Source of the DNA: Seriola aureovittata
Taxonomy: Eukaryota; Chordata; Actinopteri; Carangiformes; Carangidae
Assembly: GCF_021018895.1 (NCBI RefSeq)
Contig: NC_079366.1
Location: 26,774,770 to 26,838,769, forward strand
Direction: 5' to 3'
Length of the DNA stretch: 64,000 bases
Below the pieces are notes generated by a model. That model made no database searches, was not told where the DNA came from, and saw nothing but the letters and a program-made list of their open reading frames with translations. A program made the translations under genes and the position numbers. Numbering within the stretch: the stretch's first letter is position 1; each line of letters opens with the position of its first letter. Positions 46,973 through 59,752 of this stretch are shown here, piece by piece.

Positions 46973-48339
46973 GTTAGAAACAAAGCAATACATTGCAGGA
47001 AGATGCAGGGTTGAGGTATTAGTGTAGTCTCTGTCTCTGCCTCCTCTTCCTTTTCTTTTCTTCTCTACCCCCTTCACTTCTCAACAGGGACCACCAAGGC
47101 TCCTTTTTATCTTTGAGAAAGGTGTCTGACTTTGACAAGTTCACTTAAGTCTCAGACCGAATCGAGCAAGGCTCCATTAGCGAGGGAGTAAGGGAGGGAT
47201 GAAAGATGTTTGCCGAGGGGAGTGAGGTGGGAGGGTGAACACGGTTGAAAACACAAGACTTGTCAGGATGTTACTTTCTCTGAGCTGTTTTGTCAACAGG
47301 TGAAGATGTAATTGCACACTTGACTTGTATTGTTCCTGTTGAAGTCTCCTCACCGCTCCCCGGCCTCTGTGAAGAACAGACATTTAAAAAGAAAAAAGAA
47401 AATGGAGTTGTCAAGTCGGCCCGAATGTGTGTTGATGTGACAACACATTACCCTGTCAATTTGAGTTGTTTTTGTGACATGATTCAAACAAAGTCATACC
47501 CATAATTCCTTCTGTTTGACCAAGTGTGAAAATGAGAAAAAGACCTAGAAACCTGATTTCCATTTTTTTTAAAGAGAACCACAGAGCAAGTGAAGGCTTC
47601 TATAATACCCTGGGAAAACATCTGAAATCTTTGTACTTTAATTTAGCAATTTCACAAGAGAAATAACCCTGAATCAAACTGTTCTTTTCAATGTAAAAGA
47701 CTCTTCTCCCTCCTATTTTATGGCACTGAAGCTATTTTGAGGGGAAGTCAACAGAGAACACATTTAGCATGAATTGCACGAGCAAGACACTCTAACCATA
47801 ATGACAGTCTCTCACTCAGTCAGTCCAAACCACTTTGTTTTAGCTGGTAAGACACAGTGCAATCTGTAGATGCAGAACACAGATAAATAAATAAACTACA
47901 AGGACAATTTTGGAACAATTGTTGCTGTTTTTAAACATTGCATTGCATGGATATAACATTGATACATTAGTACCATATAAAGCTGGCAAATTAATCGTTT
48001 GCACATCCAGCAGATTCAAAGCAACATTAGCATTCATTTGCAGTCGTGTTTCTGGCCAACTGATGAACATAGGTCCAATTTTCACTCTCCTTTCAGGTCT
48101 GTTTTGGTCTCTGTCAGTGCCTCAGGGAAATATCTGGCTCTTTAGTAGCTAAATTCTCCACTATGTCCATTAACTTTGTCCCTGATTGTGTCTGTTTGGT
48201 GCTGGGCGGGTAGATTTTTCAGTGAAAACAGCTGCCAGTTGTGTCCAGAACCAATATGTGCAAGAGTAAAATCAGAGATTCAAGGAAAATATTATGTACA
48301 TTATAACTTAATTAGCATACTGGAGAGGAATCTATATTT

Positions 48340-48430
48340 TAAAAATCATAGTCTGTGGAGTGCACCAAGGCTCAAGTTTGGGCCCCATTAAGTTTTCTAT
48401 TTAACATGCTTTCACTTGGTAAAATTATCT
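48340..48430 (+). mobile_element. L2-type LINE reverse transcriptase scrap
   Basis: Plus-strand reading from 48354 gives CGVHQGSSLGPIKFSI, stop, HAFTW, matching the [22 protein letters not shown] block of L2-type reverse transcriptases. Only this motif and ragged flanks remain; the in-frame stop shows it is dead. Boundaries unknown. Confidence 0.7.
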
Positions 48431-50416
48431 GATTATGCAAATATTCCATCTATTTGTGTACTGAGGATAACAGCATTTTAATAATATTTTAAAATGGGTC
48501 AGTGTATTATTAATGAATGGTAGTTACTATTATTTTTTCTACTACTTACTCTTATGCAGCCAAGGTACAGTGCTGTGCTCTACAAAGAAAAATAGCTTTA
48601 ATAAATTCAAATTGTTAAAGCACTGCTAAAATGGCAACAGATGTTTGAAAGTGAGGAGAGTTGGGATGATAGAGCAACTGAGGTGAAGATACAAAGATAA
48701 ATTTTGGAAGGAGGACAAGATACGAGGATCAAGAGTTCAATGACTATCTAGGAAGAGGGGAGAGCAGTGAATGAGAAAGAGAACATGTTAGAGAGATGAA
48801 AATTAAGACAAGAGGCCTGCTGACATAGACTTCAAACTCTTACTGCTGTATGTAATCCTTATAACCTCAAGGTGATTTTAATTTTAGTTAAAGGATAGCA
48901 TGTTGCCATATAATGTATATAATGCCCTAAATACTTTGTTTGATAAAAAATACTTGACCCACAGACAATAAAAATGATAAAAAATTATTTCTTATCCAAC
49001 AGCAAATGGGAACTTCAGATAAACCCATGCATTTAAACCCTACACATGTGCTTCTCTTCAGAGAGAGGTCAAGACTGTGCACCAATCACCAGGCCCATGC
49101 AGTTGGCGCTTCTGACAGATTTAACACCAGCTGCCCTCCAGTTCACAGCTGAAATAAAACTTCCTGTCCGTGATCTTCCATTTATTGGTTTACCTCTGCA
49201 CCTATAGGCCAACCTGCCGTCTTCACGTGCAGCGGAAGAAGAAGAATGAGGAGTCCAGTACAGAGAGAAGTCTTTAGTATGGCTGTGATCCCAGGTTCAC
49301 ATCTGTGCAGGACTTACTGTGCCAGGCACGTTAGCGTCTGAATGCATGACAAGTCATAACCCGGCATCATCATCCTTCACTCACACAGAGCGCTGGAAAT
49401 CCCAGCAAAGCCTTCCATAAAATGACCTGTCATCTTCATATAACATTTTCTGCTCCCTCCGTACTTGATTATCTGTGGTATTTTTTTTTTGTTATCATTT
49501 TTTTGTTTTATTTATGTCACATGCTTCTTGTAACTATTTTGCTGCTCCACTATCATTGTGAGGAACAGTCCACTACATTTCACACAAATGAAATATGAAT
49601 GTGGTTTCCTGTCCATGCTCATGGTGTTTTTAATGCACCTGATACTTCTGACCTACAGAACAACATGCTATACATTATATTAGCACTTTTTAAAGATGGC
49701 ATATAAGTTGTACATACAGGCTTCATGAATGCAAAAACAAATCAATTATTGACACTTTATCGATCATTAATAAGCTATTAATAAGATGCTTTTTTGTACA
49801 TCTTGATGACCTATTACAGAGTGCGAACCTTAAGACCTGTGTAATTGACATTGACTGTCAACATTTTCTGTTTTTTAAACACTTTTAAAGACTTGAGAGC
49901 ATCTTCATCATCTGAGCAGAGCAGAGAGGTATGACAATATGAATGAAAAGATTGTATCGCAGATGTATGTAAATTACATGTACATTTACGTCTTTACGCT
50001 GTATGATTCCAGCTCATGAAGTAATGACAGTAAGATAAAAAAGAAGAAGAACTGGACAAAAATAACAGGAAGAAGTGGAGTTCCCGGTCAGTTCTGAGAT
50101 CTCATTAAGACACAGTGATATTAGTGAGTGCACGATCACTGTACACGGTGTCTATGTCGCTAGCTAGCTAGTTCTTCATTGAGTTGAAATGTGTATTGGC
50201 AGTTTAGAATGAATAAATAGATAAACTGCAAAAACAGTCCAGAGGTTAAAGTTGTGCAAATAACGTGAGGTGAGAATTTGCTTCTTGTTCGATCTGATTG
50301 CAGCTTAATTGTGTAAAAATGAAATACTTTTGTTTTGTGTAACTGACTTGAAACCACGTCTGCTCTGACACCCTTACCCCTCATCCTTTTTACCACTATC
50401 CCGATCGTCCCCCTCC

Positions 50417-50452
50417 TCCTGCTCTCTCTCTCTCTCCCTCTCTCTCTCTCTC
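50417..50452. repeat. (CT)n tract
   Basis: CT-rich run with two CC interruptions; polypyrimidine on the plus strand. Confidence 0.9.
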
Positions 50453-51228
50453 CTAAACACCCTGCAGGCATGAACACAGTTTATGACTGTTCCTCAGAAG
50501 TCTCCTGGCCTTAATCCTGCCCCGGCTTAGGAGACAGAGAGACACTTTGCTCTTCACTTCCCTCCCGTTTGAACCCACATATTGCGCTCTTCTGGTCAGT
50601 GTAAGGAAGAAAAGGGCAGAGCAAGAGAGAGCAAGGTGGAGAAAGAGAGGGATGCAAGGCGGAGGGGACAAAGAACAAAGCGAGAGAGAGAGAGAAAGGG
50701 CACTGCGACTTTGCAAATATGAAAACAAGACATAAATTCACCATTGCCAAGATGGATATCTTTTGTTTTTGAAGTCAGGGATGATTCGCCTCAATCCCTG
50801 GATTGAAGTTTTGATGCTGTTATTATGTATCGCGATGAGAGAAGGATGAGGAACAGAAGGGGAAGAGCAGGAGGGGTGTATGATGAGATGAATTCCTGTT
50901 GGGGAGGACAGCCATATCAAAGCCAGTGGGCAAATATGATTTGTGATGGAACCTGAAAAGTATTCATAAAGAATGATATCTCTGCATGAAAGAGGTAGCG
51001 CTTTGATCTCAGTTAGGAGTGACCGACAAGATGCCCGCAAGATGTTACAAATCAAAGAGGAGGGGCAGAGGGAGGCGGAAAGATTTCATATTTCTCTTCA
51101 AATGTTTTGATGTCTTAGTCTATAGCATGTCTGAAATTCTCTGGCAATCGCCTCATCATGCCAGGAGAGACCTGAAATTTGATTGGAGAAGAGGAAAAGA
51201 TGGACAAATGATGGAAACCATGCATGAG

Positions 51229-51230
<2 letters not shown>

Positions 51231-51268
<38 letters not shown>
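51231..51268. repeat. (GT)n microsatellite, 19 units
   Basis: Uninterrupted GT run. Confidence 0.95.
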
Positions 51269-51270
<2 letters not shown>

Positions 51271-52159
51271 TGTTGTTAGGATATGAATAAGGGTGTGTGA
51301 TTGGTGATTTTTCTTTCTTTGTCCTGGAAAGACAATACTGAACCCCCCCGGGTGAGAGCATCTTGAAGGAATCTCGATCCCTGTGGAAAGCAAGCTGGCA
51401 CCTGACGGACGGACAAAGCCGAGGTCAAGAGGTTGTGAGTCAAAGGTCAGAGGCAGAGGCCTGATGTGGATGCAGGAGAAAGTCCTGTGAATCACCTCGG
51501 ATCATTTTGTCCTCCTCTTATTAACTGTCTCGCTCCTTGGGAGGCAGGAGAGCAGCTGCTTCTTTCTTTTTCGGGGGGGGTGTGTTTGGCTGATTGATGC
51601 AGTGGCCTGTGGCTTGAGAGAATTCAGCGGCATGTTTCCTGTCTTTGTCAACGTTTCTCCTTTTCTGTCTCATCTTCTCACTTTCTATCTTGTAATTTTA
51701 TATCTAGTTATGTTCAGTTTTTCATCAGACAAAGGAGATTGTCATCCTGGTCGGAACGATGCGATTGGTCGTCCGTGCAAACAGTTTATTACAACCCATA
51801 GTTACATTTTATTGGTGACTTCTAGCAGCTGTAGCAAAGGAGGAAGTTACTGTAGGTGACGTAGTGATGGAGCAGGTTGGACTTAAATCCAAGAGGTCAA
51901 TGTTCACTTCCCATGTCAAACAAATAGTAATTGTTGTTTCTTTTATCCATGACTGAAACTTTCACCATGTCTTTATTATTGTATCCATGACAACGAGTGT
52001 CCTCTAACCACTTATTTTAACCCCAACCGATATTTCCCTAAACATTACAAAACTGTTAAATGTGTTACTGTTATTTACTCTCATTACCTGCACGCAATGA
52101 ATCTTGGGATAGGTTGGGCCACGAAGGATCCTCCCATTGGCCCAGGTGTAATATTTATT

Positions 52160-52470
52160 ATGTTCACCATGGTATAGATTGTTAGCATGCTAACATTAAC
52201 TAATAAGTACTAAGCACAAAGTACAACTAAAGCCTATTTGACAAGTTAAAATTTTGACTTAACGCTAGAGAAAACACTAGAAACAGCAAATTTAATGGCA
52301 ATGCATCTAGTTGTTGAGACATTTCACTTAAAATCACACATGTAAACCTCATTATCGGTGCTGGAGAAAACCATGAAAAGCATGAACGTCTGTTAACAAA
52401 TTGAAATACATAAATCATATCAATCCATCCAGTTGTTGAGTTATGGCATCCCTAAACAAACACCACTGAG
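52160..52470 (+). repeat. Dispersed repeat family B, copy 2
   Basis: Same family as 10.7 kb: GTTAGCATGCTAACATTAAC, AGCACAAAGTACAACTAAAG, GGCAATGCATCTAGTTGTTG and CAATCCATCCAGTTGTTGAG appear in the expected order. More 5' sequence is kept here than in copy 1. Confidence 0.65.
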
Positions 52471-53814
52471 TAATGCTTCTTGGGACTCAGCAGACACATG
52501 GGAGGAGAAACGCTAAATATCTCAATCACAGGGAAAACTTGAAAACTGTCGCTTCATACTGAACACACAGACACAAAAAACCAACATATCCTCTGACTTT
52601 TCCTTTGCACTCCACATGCAGAGGATTGAAAAGGATGTTTACGGGTAATAAAGAGGGAAGTCATTGTGGTCTTCATTGGGTCACTGCGCGGCTTGTTCTC
52701 TGAAGTCAGACCTCCTTTTATCAAGCCTTGAATGAAGCAATTTTACTTGCTTTGTCATGCGATTGGTCATTTACTTCTTTTATGTTGGTTTGTGTGTCTT
52801 CCAGAGTCAACGAAACACAGGCGCTGCGGTGTCGGTTCATGGTGTTCTTCTTCCTCTTGTGGTGATTTAGAAACTTCTTTACAGTGTTGAAATACTGATA
52901 TGTCTTTTTTTTTATTTTTTATGTGTGAGTGAATTCATGTCGCTTCCTTTGAAGACGAGATTCTTGATGTCAGCGCAAACACACCAGGTTAAATAAAGAA
53001 GAAAAAATATTACCTTGCCCATTAGTGGTGTGGCAAATCATCAAACTGTCAGGCTGCAGAATGGTTTGAACCTCTTGCTTGTGAAAAACTCTGCTGGTCA
53101 CTTCACTGAAGCATGTGCCTGTTTTCTTAATGCTCATTCAATAATAAAACCAGATTTACTATCGCCCCATTGGCCCCTGTCTACCCCTGCCTCTATATTC
53201 ACCTCCTCATAAGCCCCCTTTTTCCTCTTTCAGCCCATTGATGTCGCTCCGTCTTTTCTCACTGCTGACAAGAGTTTAAGTATCCACCCAGAGAGCGCTA
53301 TAATTCAAATGAGCTCAATACACAAGTGAAAAAAGAGCCCTTATTGGATGGCTTTACAATATTGGCACTTCAACACAAGACTGGGAGCACATTAAAACTC
53401 CATACTCTGTACAAAATCATAAGCAAATTAGTTTCTTAAGGGGAGGCTCTTACTCCCATACTTGTGTACGCTGTGACTGTGTGACATGCTAATTTTACAC
53501 TCGCCCCCTCTATTGTGGAGATTCAGAAAATGTGATGTCAAAACTATTCAGCTAAGCAGCAAGAACCTCCAAATAAACTTGTTTCTGGGTTTGACTGAAG
53601 GTAAACATGAAGAGTCGGCCCCCAGATGAGCTGTTGTGTGGCTGCTTATGTAGGGATCCACCCCCCGCCGACTAACCAAATCTCTCGGAGGTGGCAAGTG
53701 CAAAATCAGTCAGATTGAACAGGATATGAAAGGAAGCGCCTGGATGCTACTGGCTCTGTGAGAATTGTATTTAAATTCGTGTTTGTATATAAATAGGCAA
53801 AGGAGTGCTTTGAG

Positions 53815-54210
53815 CTAAATGCTAACATCAGCATGCTATCACACACAGCTGATTCTGGCAATGGATGAAAAGTCAAAAGATCATCAAAGTTTCTACCCTC
53901 TGGAGAACATGAATGTCTGAACTAGATCTTATGACATGTAGCTTATAGTTGTGATCAAAGTCATTGGGAGACATTGTCTGGGAACCATGAATGTGTGTGC
54001 AAAGTTTGAGCCAATCCATCTGGTGGATGTTGAGTTACTTCATGAGGTAAAGTCAGGGGATCATCAAAATCAGTAGGATTCATCCTCTGGGGACCATGAA
54101 CATCTGCACAAAATGTCACTGTAATCCACAATATATTTTAGCCTGGACCAAGAGAGTGGACTGACGGACTGTTCCTTCGATAGAGCCACACTGCTGTCGT
54201 TACTAAAAAG
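53815..54210 (+). repeat. Dispersed repeat family B, copy 3 (longest)
   Basis: Holds GCTAACATCAGCATGCTA, two versions of the GAACATGAATGTCTG / CCATGAACATCTG block, CAATCCATCTGG and CCTGGACCAAGAGAGTGGAC, ending GAGCCACACTGCTG. The doubled internal unit matches copy 1. Plus orientation, as in the other copies. Confidence 0.65.
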
Positions 54211-54367
54211 CAAACTTCAGGCACTTCACTCCTTTAACCTAAACAACAAAACAGTTCCTTTCGAAACATATACGACCTGCTCAGTTTAGTTCCAGTTAGC
54301 TGCTCACTGTCACACCGTCGTGGCTTATACTGGAACACCTGAACAGAACTGAACTGTGCTTCTCCTC

Positions 54368-54541
54368 CTATGACAAGTCAAAACTGCTGCTGTGAAAGAG
54401 CTCTATTGTCTCATTATCACGCCATGTAACTGAGAAAGGTATTTTATCATCACCTTCACATAGCTCCTGCATTTTTTGCTTCAAGAGGACAATGTTTCTT
54501 GAGTGTAACTCGAGCACACCACTATCTTTTTGGACTTCCAT
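54368..54541 (-). other. Short open frame of 57 codons, unassigned
   Basis: Begins ATGGAAG in a reasonable start context and encodes MEVQKDSGVLELHSRN, a Leu/Lys-rich helix-like segment and FSVTWRDNETIEL, ending in a TAG. Its composition is more protein-like than most frames here and is vaguely like a PB1-type fold end, but I cannot support a family. Possibly a fragment of a retroposed gene. Confidence 0.2.
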
Positions 54542-56129
54542 TTTCCAAAAGAAACTAAAAAAAAACAACTTCCTGTCAACTTTGTGTCTCCCACTCACCA
54601 TAATTCCCCTGATTATCATCTCTCGAGTCTCACTCAGTTCATAAACTGACCTCATTCCTGCAAACTCCAGCTAATCCTCTTGTTACAGCAGCGAATGGAT
54701 TTCATGACTCGGGTAATGTTTCCTCCTCCAGTCTCCTGCTTTTGTTTTGATTGAATATGGTAAATAGTTTGATATGTTGTCTTTCTTGTAATTTAAATAT
54801 CTTTTCTTTCAACTTAACACCATCATTAATGGGAGTCATGATACAAAAGCAAACATGGGCGAAGTCAAATTGGCTTTTCGATCAACACGACAATTAATAA
54901 AAACCTCTTAATTCTGCAGGGGCAATTTTTAAATTCCCATTAAGTAATCTTTATATATTTATTTAGATGACTCCTCTTTTCTTTATTAAATAAAAGTGTA
55001 AAACAACCACAAAAATAATCTTTAATTAGGTGAATACTATGTCAAATGACAATTGACCTTCTGAATGGAGAACCCACAGTGTGACAGTTGATGAGGCATT
55101 AATGTATCACACATGAAAAGCACAAAGAGAGCTGCAGGTCTCACATGTACAGTAATATTCATCAGCAAAATATATAAATATTCCAAAGGATCTAAATATT
55201 ATCTTTCATGCAGATGCTCGTGCTCTCCTCTGGCATCACAATGGCTCTTAATGGCTTTGTGGTAAATGAGAACGCATCCGCAGAGGGATTAAAGGGAGAG
55301 AACATGCGAGACCGACATAAAAATAACTACGATAGACAGACTTTGCTCACAGCTACATGTGACATCGGGCTTAATCTCCACGCACAGCCGCACTCAGGTT
55401 GGAGGAAAGTCACAGCTCTGGATGGTTTGTTGGGTCTGTGAGAAGCCAAAGATGCTTTAAACGTTTGTGTTACTTAATGTTTTGTAATATTACTGTGTGG
55501 CCTTATATCAGCCGTGTTTGACACAGGCACAGTGAGTGTACACACTAACACACACCTTAATCCTTTAACAATCCAACTCCCTCCTCCAGTGAGTCCATCA
55601 AAAAGCACTTAACCCCTCCCAAGCTCAGCCACAAGGCTGCTTTTCTCTTTGTGGCTCCACAAACTCTCAGCAGCAGCAGCAGCAGCAGGCCTTTTGCTGG
55701 GTCCAGCCAAAGACAATGGCGGAGCTGCAGGGGATGGAGACGGAGCTGAGGGGGACGAGGGGTTTTATTTTGTTGAGGGATTTGGAGTGGTTGACAGCAG
55801 GACAGCTTTTTTGTTGTGTTTGTGTGTGGTGAGGAGGCTTATGACTTTAAAAAAAAAAGCTGCACCAGAGTCAAACAGCGAACAGCAGGGCAGGAGGTGT
55901 GTGGTTAAGAGGTAAATTGGGGGTTTGAAGGAATATGTGATAGTGATCAAGCAGCTGTTTTGCCTGAAGCTGCAGAGTCGTGGAGACCTGCAGCAGGTGA
56001 GGACCTCAAACTCAAGGTCAAAATCAAGACATTTTACTTAAAACAAATGGAGGTTGTAGTGTGGCCACTCAAGATGTGACGGCACCAAACACATTTATCA
56101 TACTACGACAAGCACAGACAAAGATTAGT

Positions 56130-56570
56130 GCGCTCTCCAGGCTCCTGCTTCTTCTCAGGCTACATCCACACGAATACTTTTCAGTTTTAAAACGCATCAC
56201 GTTTTCTTTTTTACATCCACACTTCTCTGGAGTTATCGCTCCCCCCGGCTCTGTTTTAGATTGAAAACTCCAGGGTTGCGTTGTATTGTGGATGGGCAGA
56301 CACATATTGTCCATCGGAAACAATGACACTCCCTGATTGGGTCTCATCAGTCACGACTACCAGTGGTGACTCCAACATTCATAATGAAAAACAAGCGTCG
56401 CTGACCTCGTTGTCTTTGGTAGCAGCTGCATTTTAACTCGCTCGTAGTGTTTTTCTGCAGCAAACTGCAGAGTAGACAATCTCCTTCCTTTTTACACCAG
56501 CACGTGCACGCGAACGGTCATGTGATAAGCATTTTCAGGTGTGTTAACTCATTATACATTTTAACCAATC
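56130..56570 (+). repeat. Dispersed repeat family C, copy 2
   Basis: Second copy of the family at 540-960, with the shared words at 56465-56482 and 56531-56546. The upstream part begins GGCTACATCCACACGAATA and has CATCCACAC repeated at about 56215, resembling fish hAT-like MITEs from memory. No coding capacity. Confidence 0.55.
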
Positions 56571-56880
56571 AGAGGACAGAGCGGACCGAGGCTTACTGGT
56601 CTGAATTTATTTTGAGCTGCTCGTCACTGGCACATTAAGTACTAAAAAATATTCATCATGAGCGGCTGTTCCTTTATCACGTGGCTCTAACAGGGTGGTT
56701 TGACCGAGAGTTGCATGCCAGCTAAACATTTATTTTGTAGTTCAGCATTATTGAACCAAGCAGACCAAGAGCCGATCTCTAATTACACCCATTACCAAAA
56801 AAAAACCAAAACAAAACAAAACAAATAACAAGCCTGATACGAGGTAAAATGGTCATTTCAGTCACTGGCCTGCCCATTGA

Positions 56881-56882
<2 letters not shown>

Positions 56883-56958
<76 letters not shown>
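56883..56958. repeat. (CA)n microsatellite, 38 units
   Basis: Uninterrupted CA run of 76 bp. Confidence 0.97.
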
Positions 56959-56959
<1 letters not shown>

Positions 56960-57411
56960 GGGAGCTAAGGATCAATCACCAAACCCTAAAGTTAATGGAT
57001 AACCTGCTGCTCCACTTGAGCCACAGGGACAATGAAGACAACAAAAAGTAAACGTATATGTGAAAAGATGAGGACGGATGGACAATGTTGGTTCCCCCAG
57101 AACAAGAAGTTTCTGATCATCAGTTTAAAAGTTTGAAAGCAGTTTGAGCAGCAGGTGATCTTACACTTTTAGGACTTCTGACCAAAGCGGATCCACTACA
57201 GCGATTATTAAACCATCCATTTGCTGCTTGGGAACTCATCTTGTTACGTAATTGTTCAGATCTGACCCGACAGCCTCCGTCCGCCTCTCCACTGGATAAA
57301 CTGAACACACTCACCTAGAAAACATCTGGCTACTTTACATTGCATCACATTAATTTGTTAAACGTTAAAAAAGTTAAGGTAAAACTGCAGTGTACCTCAC
57401 ACTTAATAAAT

Positions 57412-57489
<78 letters not shown>
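57412..57489. repeat. (GATA)n microsatellite, about 19 units
   Basis: Perfect tetranucleotide TAGA/GATA array of 78 bp. Confidence 0.97.
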
Positions 57490-57490
<1 letters not shown>

Positions 57491-57778
57491 CATCTAAAAA
57501 GTGACTTGTGGTTAAGACCAAATTTCAAATGTTGCCCAAGGGAGTCCAAAAATCTCTTTCCCTCCAATCATTCTTAGAGGTCTGACAAACCAAAAACAGT
57601 GGGAGCTTCTTCTTATTGTCGTCTCTCTTAAAGGTACAGTATGTCGTGCAGCTTTTTCAGCCAGTAATTCATCATTTTCTGACTCGCGTGTTCAGTAGAT
57701 ATCTGCTTCTCTCTCATCCTTCTGTTCTGCACAGTTACAGTATTTGGCTTAGGGAGGTGTGAGCTCTTATGTGGACTC

Positions 57779-57780
<2 letters not shown>

Positions 57781-57820
<40 letters not shown>
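57781..57820. repeat. (GT)n microsatellite, 20 units
   Basis: Uninterrupted GT run. Confidence 0.95.
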
Positions 57821-57822
<2 letters not shown>

Positions 57823-58559
57823 CTATGTTCTGAGAAGAGCCTGGCACTGGTGGCAGCTGGTTCACCTGCAGGCCCTAAAGGAGGAAAACAGGAAGGAGGA
57901 GATACACAAACAGAGGAAATGGCTTTGACCATCATGTTGAAATGGATTTGTTCCGCTTCATAACAAGAAGAACGTAATGTCATACTCCTGCCGCACAAAG
58001 AAGCAGAGGTTAAACCTGGAGGGACAATATAATAACACTGTTAACTGAGAGAGAGCTGGGATTTATTACAAACATGTGGACACCAGCTGAAAATTAGCAT
58101 CATGGAATAGCAGGTAATAACCATGTGAGTTTAGAAATTGCTTCTTTTTTTTTTTTTTTGCATCTTACTTTCACAGGAATTGTTCACATCACTGTTCACT
58201 GGAAATAAATCAAACCTCTTCACATGATCCAGAGCCAAAACATCAGCCTTGACCACACAGCAGTAAATCTTCATCCGACGATGCCAAACCTCAGCGATCT
58301 CTCCGTCCCGCCTGTATCCAGTGGGCACGTCTGATGGTGGGAGGTGGACGTGTTTATCGGAGTGTTCATAAAGCAGACACACTGACACATGGAAACGAGA
58401 GGAGGAAATCAGGGAGGAGAAGAGATAGAAAAGGACTTTTCCTCTTAATCAGGACTGAGTCTGACATCACTGCAGTAAAGGCAGACAGTAGGAGGGTGAG
58501 AAGACACCGAGTTGATGATAATATCGTACAGGACTGACCTTGAATTCAAAATACTGGGC

Positions 58560-58760
58560 GCTGGCCTGTCTTCATTAAGGTCGGAGGACCTTCTTCGTCA
58601 CGGTTGCGATCATAAACACATGGCTAAGGTCACGGGTAAAAGAAACACCAATAACCGTTTCACATGGGAAACAAACTCCGGCCCTGTGTTTTGTTGATTC
58701 ATCCATCCGCCCCGACCTCCTCCTGACGTGGACTCTACATACGTCACCGCACATAGCATG
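58560..58760 (+). repeat. Dispersed repeat family D, copy 2
   Basis: Second, shorter copy of the 7.1-7.5 kb repeat, sharing the 19-mer at 58658-58676 and flanking words. Divergence between copies suggests old insertions. Confidence 0.55.
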
Positions 58761-59245
58761 AATGTGTGCAGCTAAATCCATGCCAAGCCATCCGATGGCT
58801 GTGGAGACATTTCAGTGGTGACCAAGCGACCAACAAGTTTTTAATATAATACAAGAATTATCATGAGCGGAAATAATTAGTCAACACCATGACTGAGTTT
58901 TTCCACCTTGAACCAATGACAGTCTCATAAGAACAGATTCAGACAGCCAGGGTTTCATACGTCATATGACCTAAGGAACCAATCCTGTCAACTTTGCGGA
59001 GACGAGGGGGCGGGGCAAAATAAACCCGAAACCTTTTCAGTAGAGAGAGCGAGAGTCTGCATTAGCACAACAGCTAACACTGCGTCAGCCACTTCCAGTT
59101 ACAAGCTAACTCACAACATAAAAACAAATAATTACGCTAACCGTTCTGATACGTCTTCTAGTCAGACTCCTCCTCCGTTTCCTCTGAACACTACTCATCT
59201 TGATACGCACTGCGTTTTATTTTTTCCGGTTTATTTTAACATTGA

Positions 59246-59272
59246 TTAAAACATGTCTGGAGGGGAACTTTA
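59246..59272 (+). repeat. Short repeat shared with 18321-18347
   Basis: Second copy of the AAAACATGTCTGGAG terminal motif. The preceding 250 bp are locally CpG-rich compared with neighbours, as expected of a young insert. Confidence 0.4.
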
Positions 59273-59629
59273 AGGCTATGTTTGGGTTTTTTTTTCTGCT
59301 TCTCTGTGAGAAACTTTACACATTCAAGGACAAACCTCCATAAATGAGTGAAAAACATATGAAAACACGGGATACTGGCAACAGCACCTGGAGGTGTTTA
59401 TCCAGAAAAAACCCGCTGACCCACAATCAGATATACTCTCGGCTTCTTAATAGCAGAGTGTAGGAACCCTGAGGTTTGGTAATCTGATCTGAGATCTGTA
59501 GCCGAGGGGGGCGAGTTGGACTTCCATCAGCTTATATCAGGTTGTACTTGACCTGCAGAGCGTTCAGCATTTTAGCTAGCATGTTGTTAATCTGCTTAAC
59601 TGAGCTTTAGAGCGAGATGGAGTTCCTCT

Positions 59630-59633
<4 letters not shown>

Positions 59634-59666
<33 letters not shown>

Positions 59667-59752
59667 CCACTTTTATCCAGTCTCACACACAAAGACACAC
59701 TTTCACTGTCTCTGTTACACACACACACGCACACGCACACACACACACACAC
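59634..59752. repeat. Two (CA)n microsatellites with a CA-rich spacer
   Basis: CA runs at about 59634-59662 and 59719-59752, the second with CG interruptions. Confidence 0.9.

Larger units (their letters stand above)
43750..51220. other. Intergenic region, no supported gene apart from one exon-like frame
   Basis: Holds the L2 scrap at 48.3 kb and the unassigned exon-like frame at 46.85 kb. The segment 48060-48240 (TTTCACTCTCCTTTCAGGTC, CTGGCTCTTTAGTAGCTAAA) resembles a known fish repeat. Otherwise AT-rich unique-looking DNA. Confidence 0.5.
51270..56120. other. Intergenic region, repeats only
   Basis: Two copies of dispersed family B occupy 52.2-54.2 kb; the rest carries no recognisable gene or RNA. 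A G/A-rich, CAG-containing stretch at 55662-55690 gives a short Ala run in a frame that has no other support. Confidence 0.55.

Noticed and set aside
55660..55690. CAG-repeat-coded Ala run as start of a protein
   Set aside because: Short frame with no domain and no splice support.
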